Of a stretch of DNA of 64,000 nt, positions 47,330 through 56,376 are shown one piece after another. The translations under genes were made by a program, and so were the position numbers. The notes beneath the pieces are model-generated. The model ran no database searches, was not told the origin of the DNA, and saw only the letters and a list, made by a program, of their open reading frames with translations. The first letter of the stretch is position 1; each line of letters begins with the position of its first letter. This DNA comes from Microglena sp. YARC. Taxonomy: Eukaryota; Chlorophyta; Chlorophyceae; Chlamydomonadales; Chlamydomonadaceae. The stretch is from assembly GCA_022414725.1 (NCBI GenBank), contig CM039463.1, forward strand, positions 36,346,863-36,410,862. Reading direction: 5' to 3'.

Positions 47330-48757
47330 AATAGCCATGATGATAGTGATGCTACAGCCCCTACACCCCATCCTGCCAGCATATGCGCCACGTCTAGGAC
47401 TGCCCCTGCCCCTAGGACTGTCCCTGCCTCTAGGACTGTCCCTACCCTTAGGAAGGCCCCTAGGACTGTTCCTGCCCCTAGGACTGTTCCTGCCCCTAGG
47501 ACTGTCCCTACCTCTAGGACTGTCCCTGCCTCTAGGACTGTCCCTACCCTTAGGAAGGCCCCTAGGACTGTTCCTGCCCCTAGGACTGTTCCTGCCCCTA
47601 GGACTGTCCCTACCTCTAGGACTGTCCCTGCCTCTAGGACTGTCCCTACCCTTAGGAAGGCCCCTAGGACTGTTCCCGCCCCTAGGACTGATCCTGCCCC
47701 TAGGACTGTCCCTGCCCGTAAAGTAAACCCTGCCCCAAACCCCATGATTTCAGAGTTGAACCATACAATCCAAGCCCAAAACCATGAGATCCAAGAACAA
47801 AACCATACAATCCAAAACTTGGAACGTCAGATCTATGACATGGAATATGAGACTAGAATGCAGCAACTCCATGATAAATGGGTAAGAGAATTCTTCCCCA
47901 CCTCCACACTCTGGACCCACTGGGGCATACCTACTGATCTTGCTATTCGCGTGCATGAGGCAACCATGTACCATGCACCCTCACCTGCTGATGCAATGCC
48001 ATCATTATCTGTCGACAACCATGTTCCAGCACTACACACATCACATGCTGCAGCACTCTGTGTCCCTGTCGAGGACACATCTGTCCACTCTGCCCCCCCC
48101 CACACAGCAGCTCCTGATGGGTGCAGTTCCCTCCATGATCCTCACTTGCATGGGGGGAACCTGATTGATAGACCAGATTGGATAGTCCCAGAAGATGCAA
48201 TTGCAGACCCAGGTAGTGAATCAAACCAACCTCTCCAACTTATCTGCTTACAACCACCACCAGGTTTCCCAGCAATACCCCTAGACTGGTCACTAGTCCA
48301 AGATCTACCATCCACATGGACGGAGTTCTGCATTGCAGCTGGTTTCCACAACTCACCACCACTCCAACCCTGGACACCTGGCATTACACATGCACCTGCA
48401 CACACACCTGCACACTCATCTGCAGCTTCTGCTGATCCTCACTTGCATGGGGGGAACCTTAGTGCATATGCAAGTACATCCAGCACACGTGTTGGAGACA
48501 CACCCATACTCATTGTCCACGCCACTACCAATGCAAGTACATCTAGCACACGTGACAGCGACAACACACACACATCCACATCCACATCCACATCCACTGA
48601 GCATGTCACAACGCCTCCCACTCCACTGATGCTCTGGTTGAACTCGTCATCATCAACCACCCCTTCATCACCTCTGCCTTCCATGGTACTTTCTCCCTGC
48701 CCTGCCCCCACTCCCATAATAGGACAACCAAGGCGCCACACACCCTGGTGGGCATAG
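47330..48757 (+). CDS. element A protein: basic repeat, coiled coil and Pro/Ser/Thr-rich tail
   Basis: The frame is open from about 47300 through the minisatellite to 48757; the first ATG downstream of the repeat is 47744 (337 codons). From there: a Gln/Asn-rich helix (NHTIQAQNHEIQEQNHTIQN), an aromatic segment (WVREFFPTSTLWTHWGIP), then long Pro/Ser/Thr/His-rich sequence with two DPHLHGGNL motifs. It resembles no family I know; a Gag-like role for a non-autonomous element is a guess. Confidence 0.5.
   Translation, partial: NSHDDSDATAPTPHPASICATSRTAPAPRTVPASRTVPTLRKAPRTVPAPRTVPAPRTVPTSRTVPASRTVPTLRKAPRTVPAPRTVPAPRTVPTSRTVPASRTVPTLRKAPRTVPAPRTDPAPRTVPARKVNPAPNPMISELNHTIQAQNHEIQEQNHTIQNLERQIYDMEYETRMQQLHDKWVREFFPTSTLWTHWGIPTDLAIRVHEATMYHAPSPADAMPSLSVDNHVPALHTSHAAALCVPVEDTSVHSAPPHTAAPDGCSSLHDPHLHGGNLIDRPDWIVPEDAIADPGSESNQPLQLICLQPPPGFPAIPLDWSLVQDLPSTWTEFCIAAGFHNSPPLQPWTPGITHAPAHTPAHSSAASADPHLHGGNLSAYASTSSTRVGDTPILIVHATTNASTSSTRDSDNTHTSTSTSTSTEHVTTPPTPLMLWLNSSSSTTPSSPLPSMVLSPCPAPTPIIGQPRRHTPWWA
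47390..47720. repeat. 18-bp minisatellite inside the element A ORF
   Basis: Units of CCTAGGACTGTCCCTGCC and variants, organised into a higher-order 117-bp repeat marked by CCCTTAGGAAGGCCCCTAGG at about 47449, 47547 and 47646. In the frame continuing into 47744-48757 it encodes a basic RTVPAP/RTVPTLRKAP repeat. Confidence 0.85.
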
Positions 48758-49010
48758 GATAAATGCTAAGCTTGTGAGCGATACCCTCGCTTGTGGACAT
48801 AGGATAAATGATAACCTTGTGAGGGGATGTCAACAGCTGAACTCTGAACGGGGGGTATGAACTGATCTGATAACCTCTTGCTCCACTGATATCAGCATTA
48901 TGATCTGATCTGCACACTGATCTGCCGCTGATCTGCATTATGATCTGATCTGCACACTGATCTGCATAAATCGCAGTACCGCTATTTTATGCAGACCACC
49001 ATGCAATGGT
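48758..49010. other. element A interior, non-coding
   Basis: CTTGTGAGCGATACCCTCGC occurs here (48771) and again at 55559, on the far side of chromovirus B. Short TGATCTGCATTATGATCTGA units occur at about 48890-48965. Confidence 0.5.
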
Positions 49011-49015
49011 CACAT

Positions 49016-49374
49016 TGTAACGGTGCTCAGGTTTGCACTGACCAGTAGGTCGCTTTAGCTCTGACGATTCATTGGACTCGAAGAAAGATTGTTGTTTGGA
49101 TAATTATTGTTACAGACGCAGCGCGCGGCGCTATTTATAGTGCCGACGAAGGTTCTAGAACTTAGGGTTCTAGGGTTTACGCTGCAGAACACGGAACGCG
49201 ACAGTTGGTCTGCGACACTGTCAGCAACACATCAGATGAATACGACAGTCGAAGGTTCCAGGCTGTCGTCAGATAACGTTATGCTTCGCAACGTCTGGGC
49301 GAAGCTTACGTAGTCTGTTATCTCAACAACGTTATGCTTCGCATCGTCTGGGCGAAGCTATACTGTTTGTTACA
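49016..49374 (-). repeat. chromovirus B 3' LTR
   Basis: Near-identical to 55164-55522. Contains two copies of CAACGTTATGCTTCGCA-type sequence and TCTAGGGTT/TCTAGAACTTAGG motifs. TG...CA ends are intact. Confidence 0.96.
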
Positions 49375-49485
49375 TCCTCCCCGGGGATTGAAATTTTTTG
49401 TCCCCAAAAATTATCTCGGGTGGTGTACAAAAAACTAATTAAACGTCCATGGTCTAATAATCCATTCTTTCTCATTTTGTTTTTA

Positions 49486-52400
49486 CTACTTATGCCATTT
49501 CTTTACTCGGCATATAGGGCATAGCCATTTTCCTTTAGGTACCTGTTTTATAGAGGGTCAAAACATCCAATATGATAGCCTCTATCGCATTTGTCACATA
49601 GGAGCATAGGTGTGGATGTATCTGTCTCTTTACAGAACTCACACCAAATATCTTGCTCCTCGACACCATCTAGGCGATGATATTTCTTGGTGTAGGCTCT
49701 AATCATGTCTCCGACGTCTTCTTGTTCTTCTAGAACAGAGCTCCAATGCCAAGAATTCCAAGAGCTATCATAACCCTTCCATTTGATTAGGTACATGAAT
49801 TCTTTCCTATTTTCACTCCATCTCCTATCAAGGATATCCTCTATTTGGAAGTATTCTTGATTGTCCATCACAACAGGTGGTGGGGGTATCGGAGCGCGAT
49901 CTGGGAAGCACATGCTCTGATTGTAGGGTTTGAGTAGACTAACATGAAACACAGGGTGGATTTGCATACACTCGGGTAGTTCCAACTTGTATGCTACTGC
50001 AGATACTTCCTTTATGATTTTAAAAGGACCGTACCTTCGGGGTTGTAACTTCCTACAAGTGACAGGCATCTTAATTTTCAAGTTGGCGCCAGATAGAAGA
50101 ACTAAATACCAACTTTAAATTGATGGGCTCTCCGGTGTTTATTTGCCTCTCGGCTTTGCCGGTCTTGTGCAGTTTGTAAGTTTGCTCTGGCTGCTTCCAA
50201 GTTGGTTTGAAGTTCGTCAATGAATTGCTGCACCGTTTTATTGGTCTCTTCTTTGGGTACCATAAGTGACATAGGGGTGTCAGGTTGATGTCCATAGTTG
50301 AGATAAAATGGTGAGAATCCAGTTGATTCTTGGGTAGCACTATTGTAAGCAAACTCTGCCACAGCAAGCTTAGAGTCCCAATTATCTAATCCATCAGAAA
50401 TGTAAGGCCTTAATAGCTCCTCTAAGATTCTATTAAGTCTTTCTGTTTGTCCATCTGTTTGAGGGTGGTAAGCAGTGGACATTGCCATTTTCGTGCCACA
50501 AAGCTTGAACAAATGATCCCAAAACTCACTAGTGAATCTAGTATCACGATCAGTGATCAGGACTTTAGTTAAACCATGATGCTTGAATACCGTATCAAAG
50601 TACAGCCGTGCAGAGCCAATTGCATCAACAGTGGTGTTGGTGGGTGCAAAATGTGCCATTTTGCTGAGCTTGTCAACGAATACAGCAATGGCATCAAATC
50701 CATTGGACAAGGGTAGTTCAGTAATAAAGTCCATAGTCACGTGTGACCAGTTCTGGTTGGGAATGGGTAGTGGTTTCAGAAGTCCAATAGGTTTTTGATT
50801 AGTGGCCTTATTTCGTTGGCATGCATCACAAGTCTTTATGTAGTCCTTAAGGATGCATTTCATGCGTGGTCAATAATAGTGCTCTCTTAACCTATTATAA
50901 GTCTTGGCTTCTCCGAAATGACCCGAAATGATGCTATCATGAGCATCATGAAGGAGTTTAGCTCTTAAAGTGGAAGCTAGTATGTACAACTGAGATCCAC
51001 TCTTTGTATATAGAAGTTTCCCTTTCAAGGCCAAGGTAGGGTGTTTATTTTGTTTAGCATTAGAGTAAGCACTCATATATTCCTCACCTGCTCTTGCATC
51101 TTGTTCCACTTGGAGAAGGAAATCCTTGCTATCATGCATCACTACCGCATTGAAGGTGCATTGGTTTAGGTCTGGCCTCCTAGAGAGTGCATCAGCTACA
51201 TTATTGAGACGGCCAGACTTGTAAACAATCTCGAAATCATATTCAGCGAGCAAGCGCAACCAGTTGGCCTAGCGGTTACTTAAATGCGCTTGTTTCAGAA
51301 TTTCTTTAGTCGGGTTGTTGTCCGTCTCAACGGTGAATCGTGTGCCTAGGAGGTAGTGTCTCCAGATTTTTAGTGCATGCACGATTGCTAGCAGCTCTCG
51401 TTCATGAACTAAATATTTGACCTCCGGGGACTTTAGCTTTCTGCTCTCATAAGCTATAACTACTTCCTTTCCTTCGTACATTTGAGTAAGGACTGCACCA
51501 ATTGCAAAGTTTGAAGCATCAGTCTTTACTACAAACGGCGCATCAAAGTTGGGTGGTCGCACAATTGGTTGAGAAGTCAACGCGACTTTAAGCGCTTGGA
51601 AAGCTTTTTCTTGATCTTCTCCCCAAAAGTTAGATTTCCAATCTGTTTCTTTTCTTAGCAGACTGGTCAGAGGCAAAGATATCTCAGCATAATTTTTCAC
51701 AATTTTCTGTAGTATCCTGTTATTCCTAAGAAACTTCTGGTTTCTGTTAAGGATTTAGGTTGGGGCCACTCTTGTATGGCTTCTACCTTTGATATCTCAG
51801 GACAGATTCCATCTCTAGAAATAACATGACCTAGAAAAGTGCATGAGGGGGTAGCAAACTCACATTTGCTAGGCTTTCCATACAGCTTATGTTCTCTTAA
51901 CAACTCAAACACTTTTTCGAGGTGCTCGAGGTGTTCAGCCTCATCCTTAGAGAAGATCAGAATATCATCTATGTAGACTATTACGAAGTCATCCAAGTGC
52001 TTTCTAAACACATCATTCATGAGTCTTTGGAAGGTTGCTGGAGCATTGCATAAGCCAAAAGGTAAGACTTTAAATTCATACAGTCCGTATCTGGTTTTAA
52101 ATGCAGTTTTGGGGATATCCTCCGGACTGATCCTGATCTGGTGGTAACCTGATCTTAGATCAATTTTTGGAGAACACCTTTGCTCCATGTAATCGATCCA
52201 AAAGCTCATCAATACGAGGAAGTGGGTAACAATTTTTAATTGTTATCGAGTTTAGGGCTCGATAGTCTACGCACATCCTTAGAGTTCCATCTTTCTTTTT
52301 AACAAAAAGAATCGGTGCTCCATAAGGTGATACACTAGGCTGGATGAACCCTTTGTCGAGTAACTCTTTCAATTGTTCTCGAACTTCACGTAACTCATCC

Positions 52401-53388
52401 TGACTGAGTCTAAATATTGATCTGTTCGTGGGGGAAGAGCCTGGGATAAGCTCAATTTTATGATCAATAGATCTTTCTGGAGGTAGACCTGCGGGCAACT
52501 CTTCGGGAAATACATCGTGATACTCAGCTACCAAGTTTCTTATAGAAGCATTGGTATCTCTGCTGAGTTTCCATTCTCACGGCTTTTTGTTTCATAACCG
52601 TCTTGACTCGTTGAATGATCATTCTTTATCTCTTTTCCGATGGGCGTTGATGTGGATCGAGATTGACCTCCGCCATCATCAGACACATTCATGGTGTATT
52701 CATAGATCTCACCATCGGAGTCTCCATCTCCGTTACACAAGGGCTTTCCTAACTTCTGTTCAGCGCTGGGGATGTGATTGGCCTTTTCACACTCCTTATA
52801 ACACTTACTTTTTGTTTCCGCACCCCGACTCTCCGAAGGGATCGCGATGAAGAGGGGAAGTCCTTTTTTTACAGCTCTCTTAAATTGGGTAGCTGTACAG
52901 AGATCGATTGATCTCGTTGACTCTGGATTCAGAATTATGTATTTTTCCCCTTGCATAAATGATATGCAGTGAGTTTCCCAGTCGATCATAGGATTATATT
53001 TCACCAACCACGGTTTTCCTAGAATAATATCAAACTTCTTGGACTGAAGATCTACCACAAAGAAATCTAATTTATCTTCATATTCTCCTATGTTGAATTT
53101 TTGACAGGGCAAATTTTCCACGACCTGTTTTGTTCCATTCGGATATATAACTTCATAATCCGAAGGTTGGAATTTATTTTCTTTATTTGATAGGAATTTC
53201 TTACCAACTATATTTCCTCCTGACCCACTATCAATGAGGATGGATGCAGGTTTTCCCATCATTTTACCCTGCAAAATCAACAACTCAAAAGGAGAGATAT
53301 GAGAAGAAGAATTTATGAAGGGCACACGTTCAGCATTTGTCCGACTACTTGATTTACTCTGAGATATTTGGTGATCATCCTCACCTAA
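49486..53388 (-). pseudogene. chromovirus B pol: protease, RT, RNase H, integrase, chromodomain, PHD finger
   Basis: Protease about 53280-53200 (ASILIDSGSGGN). RT 52534-51750: [42 protein letters not shown]. RNase H 51560-51270 (VVKTDASNFAIGAVL, ETDNNP). Integrase about 51000-50110: zinc-binding H/C residues, TMDFITELP, ITDRDTRFTSEFW, then YHPQTDGQTERLNRILEE, giving the DD35E triad. A chromodomain follows at about 49870-49690 (YFQIEDIL, YLIKWKGYD), then a PHD finger at about 49643-49500 (WCEFC, LLCDKCDRGYHIGC, then frameshifted WLCPIC). Pol lies at -1 relative to gag. Frames break near 52545 and 52165. TAG at 51269 replaces the usual Gln of SNRQA, TGA at 50870 the usual Trp, and the PHD is split at 49548. 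Confidence 0.93.
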
Positions 53389-54323
53389 TTCTTTGTAGTC
53401 GGACGCTTGGCGTTTCCCATCTCTTTTCTCAAACTAATCCATTCTGGGCAATCTGCTAATAGATGTCCAGTTTTTTTGCATAAATAACAAATCGGAGAAC
53501 GCTTCGGTGGAAGATTCCTCGGTTGGTCATTCCTGCAGGTATTGATAACATCTATCTCCATGGGCTGGGGTACATTTCTAGGTTTAGAAGGCCCACCATT
53601 CTTAGGAAAATACATGGGGTTGTATGGCTTCCTATTCCCAAAATTTACCTTATGGTTGACAATGCTATCATACCTTTCTGCTATTTTTGCAGCTTCATTG
53701 AAGTTTTGGGGGTCGTGTAAGTCCACTTCCCGCCTAACTTCTGAACGAAGTCCTCTAACAAATCTATCTAGACGTTCTGTCTCATTCAAGTCTGGAATTT
53801 CTAAACACAGTTCAATGAACTTCTGAACATACAAACGAACCGTATTGGTTTGTTGAAGTTCAGCGAGCTTGTCACGAGCCCTCTTAACGGCGTTAATGGG
53901 CCTGAAAAAATCGACTAACGCCTGCTGAAATTCCGCCCAATTATTAAATGGGGGCCCGCTTTGAACTCGTAGCCGGTACCACCTGGCCGCGTGCTCTTCA
54001 AGCAGTGAGGCAGCGAATTGAATTCTGCATGCCTCATCACTGACATTTACTTGTTCAAAATATGCGTTTACTTGATACAGCCAATCTTCTATTCTGCTGC
54101 CTCGGCTTACGTCTCCTTTGAATGTTGGGGGACGGATGGGTTTCAAGGATCCCAACTGTGGCTTTGGTGGCGACAACGGTGGCTGTTGTGGTTGCGATTG
54201 TAGTACTTGCAGTAGTTGCAAGTGTTGCGCTTGCAAACTTGCAAACTGACTTAGCAATTCTTCTAAGTTGCGACTCAAAAGTTGAGCTGCATCTAGCTCT
54301 GGCGGGTTGTTTTGCCCTTCCAT
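53385..54323 (-). CDS. chromovirus B Gag
   Basis: 312 codons, intact. A Gln-rich helical N-terminus is followed by the typical Ty3/gypsy capsid pattern (IEDWLYQVNAYFEQ, FQQALVDFFRP, YVQKFIELC, RFVRGLRSEVRREV). A CCHC zinc knuckle, CYLCKKTGHLLADC, lies at about residues 280-293. It stops with TAG, where the protease frame overlaps at -1. Gag packages the element RNA. Confidence 0.93.
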   Translation of the reverse strand: MEGQNNPPELDAAQLLSRNLEELLSQFASLQAQHLQLLQVLQSQPQQPPLSPPKPQLGSLKPIRPPTFKGDVSRGSRIEDWLYQVNAYFEQVNVSDEACRIQFAASLLEEHAARWYRLRVQSGPPFNNWAEFQQALVDFFRPINAVKRARDKLAELQQTNTVRLYVQKFIELCLEIPDLNETERLDRFVRGLRSEVRREVDLHDPQNFNEAAKIAERYDSIVNHKVNFGNRKPYNPMYFPKNGGPSKPRNVPQPMEIDVINTCRNDQPRNLPPKRSPICYLCKKTGHLLADCPEWISLRKEMGNAKRPTTKN

Positions 54324-54476
54324 ACGTTTTCTCTAAATTCGCAACCTCGTTAGGAATACTAAGATTTTTCGGAATTTTTCTCATTTAACCGATCAGTACA
54401 AACCCAGCATCCTGCATATTTACTCAACCACTGAATGTAAGAAACGCATTATAATAGCCATCTCGCCTTTCTCAGC

Positions 54477-54912
54477 CTAGTCTTCCTCATCGGTGAGAAT
54501 AATCCCGTGAAGGATTTTCACCGTAGGCTGTCCAGCAGTCCGAGGTTTAATTTGAAGATTTCGCCTCAACCTCTGCTTCTTCTGCTTCCTCCGCTTCTCC
54601 TGCTCTTTGAGCTTGGATTTGTCGAGCTTCGCCCTATCACTCACAGCCTTCCAGGGAGGGAATTCCACGTTGAAATTCGGGGCCCTGTTTCGGCGGCCCG
54701 GCTTTCATAGCACTGTCACACATTTGCATGGGCGTTTCCGCTACTCCAGTTAGCGGTTTTTCCATCACAGCGCTTTCCCGAAAAGGTTGATAGACATCGC
54801 GTATTCGCTGAAGAAACCGGATCGGTTCCTCTACACGATTTATCTCTGTTTTACTTCGCGGAGCTCTTAACTCAGCAACGGCCTCACTTCGCCCGCCTAT
54901 AGGGTTACTCAA
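54477..54912 (-). pseudogene. small ORF upstream of chromovirus B gag, frameshifted
   Basis: Two overlapping minus frames (54912-54637 and 54668-54477) read continuously if one frameshift near 54660 is allowed. They give about 140 residues, with Arg/Lys/Glu-rich coiled coil (KLKEQEKRRKQKKQRLRR) and an acidic end (TDEED). I recognise no family. It could be an extra 5' ORF of the element or a spliced leader. Confidence 0.45.
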
Positions 54913-55163
54913 CGGCCTGTTGCCTTCTAGCCAGCGATAATTTTTAAACTGCTGTATGAGGAAAGCCTTATCGTTTACTTCGTACCACAGTGGACCGTGG
55001 CCCGAAGAATCTAATCCTATTTAGCGATAGACTTCCTGCCTACTCGGCGGTTTCATAGAAAGAGAGAAGTCAGCAGTAAGTACACTTCTACTTACTAAAG
55101 GCAAGGCTCGAAATGACTAATATATCACGTGTCCACAATTCGGTCACGGGAGGGAGGGACCAA

Positions 55164-55522
55164 TGTAACGGTGCTCAGGTTTGCACTGACCAGTAGGTCG
55201 CTTTAGCTCTGACGATTCTTTGGACTCGAAGAAAGATTGTTGTTTGGATAATTATTGTTACAGACGCAGCGCGCGGCGCTATTTATAGTGCCGACGAAGG
55301 TTCTAGAACTTAGGGTTCTAGGGTTTACGCTGCAGAACACGGAACGCGACAGTTGGTCTGCGACACTGTCAGCAACACATCAGATGAATACGACAGTCGA
55401 AGGTTCCAGGCTGTCGTCAGATAACGTTATGCTTCGCAACGTCTGGGCGAAGCTTACGTAGTCTGTTATCTCAACAACGTTATGCTTCGCAACGTCTGGG
55501 CGAAGCTATACGGTTTGTTACA
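55164..55522 (-). repeat. chromovirus B 5' LTR
   Basis: 359 bp, matching 49016-49374. The base after it on the minus strand starts TTGGTCCCTCCCTCCC, where a primer-binding site should lie; I cannot assign the tRNA. Confidence 0.95.
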
Positions 55523-55527
55523 CACAT

Positions 55528-56135
55528 TGACCCTCATGCACATGCAGATCCCCAGCACTTGTGAGCGATACCCTCGCTTGCTGAATACATCTGCATGTCA
55601 CATAATTGTCTTTGAACTGATCTGCAGCCACTCTGATAGACAGCTTCCCTGATCTGCAGCCGCCATGATCTGCAGCTTCCCTGATCTGCAGCCATCCTAG
55701 TCTTTTCTGCCGTAGTCATGGTTACTCTCACCTCATATGAATGTCACAGCAATTCCTGCCCACCTGGCACCTCCCTAGTAGAGTCCGATTGATTTCCCCA
55801 GCAGCTCCCTAGAAGTACGCAAATGACCTGCAGCTCCCCAGCAGGCCCTACAAGCCCTCTACCTTCTCAACGGCTCCTAGCGACATGGCGTCAACTCTAG
55901 CAACATGGCAGCCAAGCTACTGACCCTGGATGACTTCCCAGCACCTGGCATTTCAATGTGCCCCCTGCTTGTCAATTGTTTTTTAATAGCAATGAACACT
56001 CTAGGAATTTAAATCCTGTCCTGCCATGTACTAACACAGCAGTCTGACTAGTTTTCTTGCCGACCTGGACCTCTAGTTACATGCTGTTTTCAATTGACTT
56101 CTTAGCATGTATCTCCCCTCTGGAAGACAGTTGTA
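55528..56135. other. element A interior between insertions B and C
   Basis: Non-coding. Repeated CTGATCTGCAGC units occur at 55618-55695, with GTGAGCGATACCCTCGCTTG shared with 48774. No protein homology is seen. Confidence 0.5.
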
Positions 56136-56140
56136 TTTAC

Positions 56141-56274
56141 TGTAACGGTACAGACTCCTTCACAGGCTCTGACCGTTATTAGACCTTTAGGTACAGTCAT
56201 ACCTCTGGTCTAAGTAACAGCGTACGCACGAAGAGACAGTACTTCCTCATGTACTGCCTCTCTCACAAGCACGC
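56141..56274 (+). repeat. element C 5' LTR, truncated to 134 bp
   Basis: Identical or nearly so to 62532-62665, then unrelated. The remaining 238 bp of the LTR are missing. Confidence 0.9.
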
Positions 56275-56376
56275 TAATCCAATGGTCCGCAATTCCGCTC
56301 GGCAGTTGACGCAGCTTCTCAGCCACCTCACGCAGATCCATTGTCCGTTCTTGATCTGCCCCCTGAGGCAGAGTGC

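Larger units (their letters stand above)
49016..55522 (-). mobile_element. chromovirus B (Ty3/gypsy class) inserted in element A
   Basis: 6507 bp with 359-bp LTRs at both ends (TGTAACGGTGCTC ... GTTTGTTACA) and a 5-bp target-site duplication CACAT at 49011-49015 and 55523-55527. Transcription is minus, so 55164-55522 is the 5' LTR. A purine-rich tract (CCGGGGAGGA, minus strand) abuts the 3' LTR. The LTRs differ at only a few positions, so the insertion is young. Gag, protease, RT, RNase H, integrase, chromodomain and PHD finger follow in order. The copy has frameshifts and stops. Confidence 0.96.

Noticed and set aside
47224..47745. 173-codon minus-strand Gly/Val/Leu-rich frame
   Set aside because: Antisense translation of the 18-bp minisatellite in element A.
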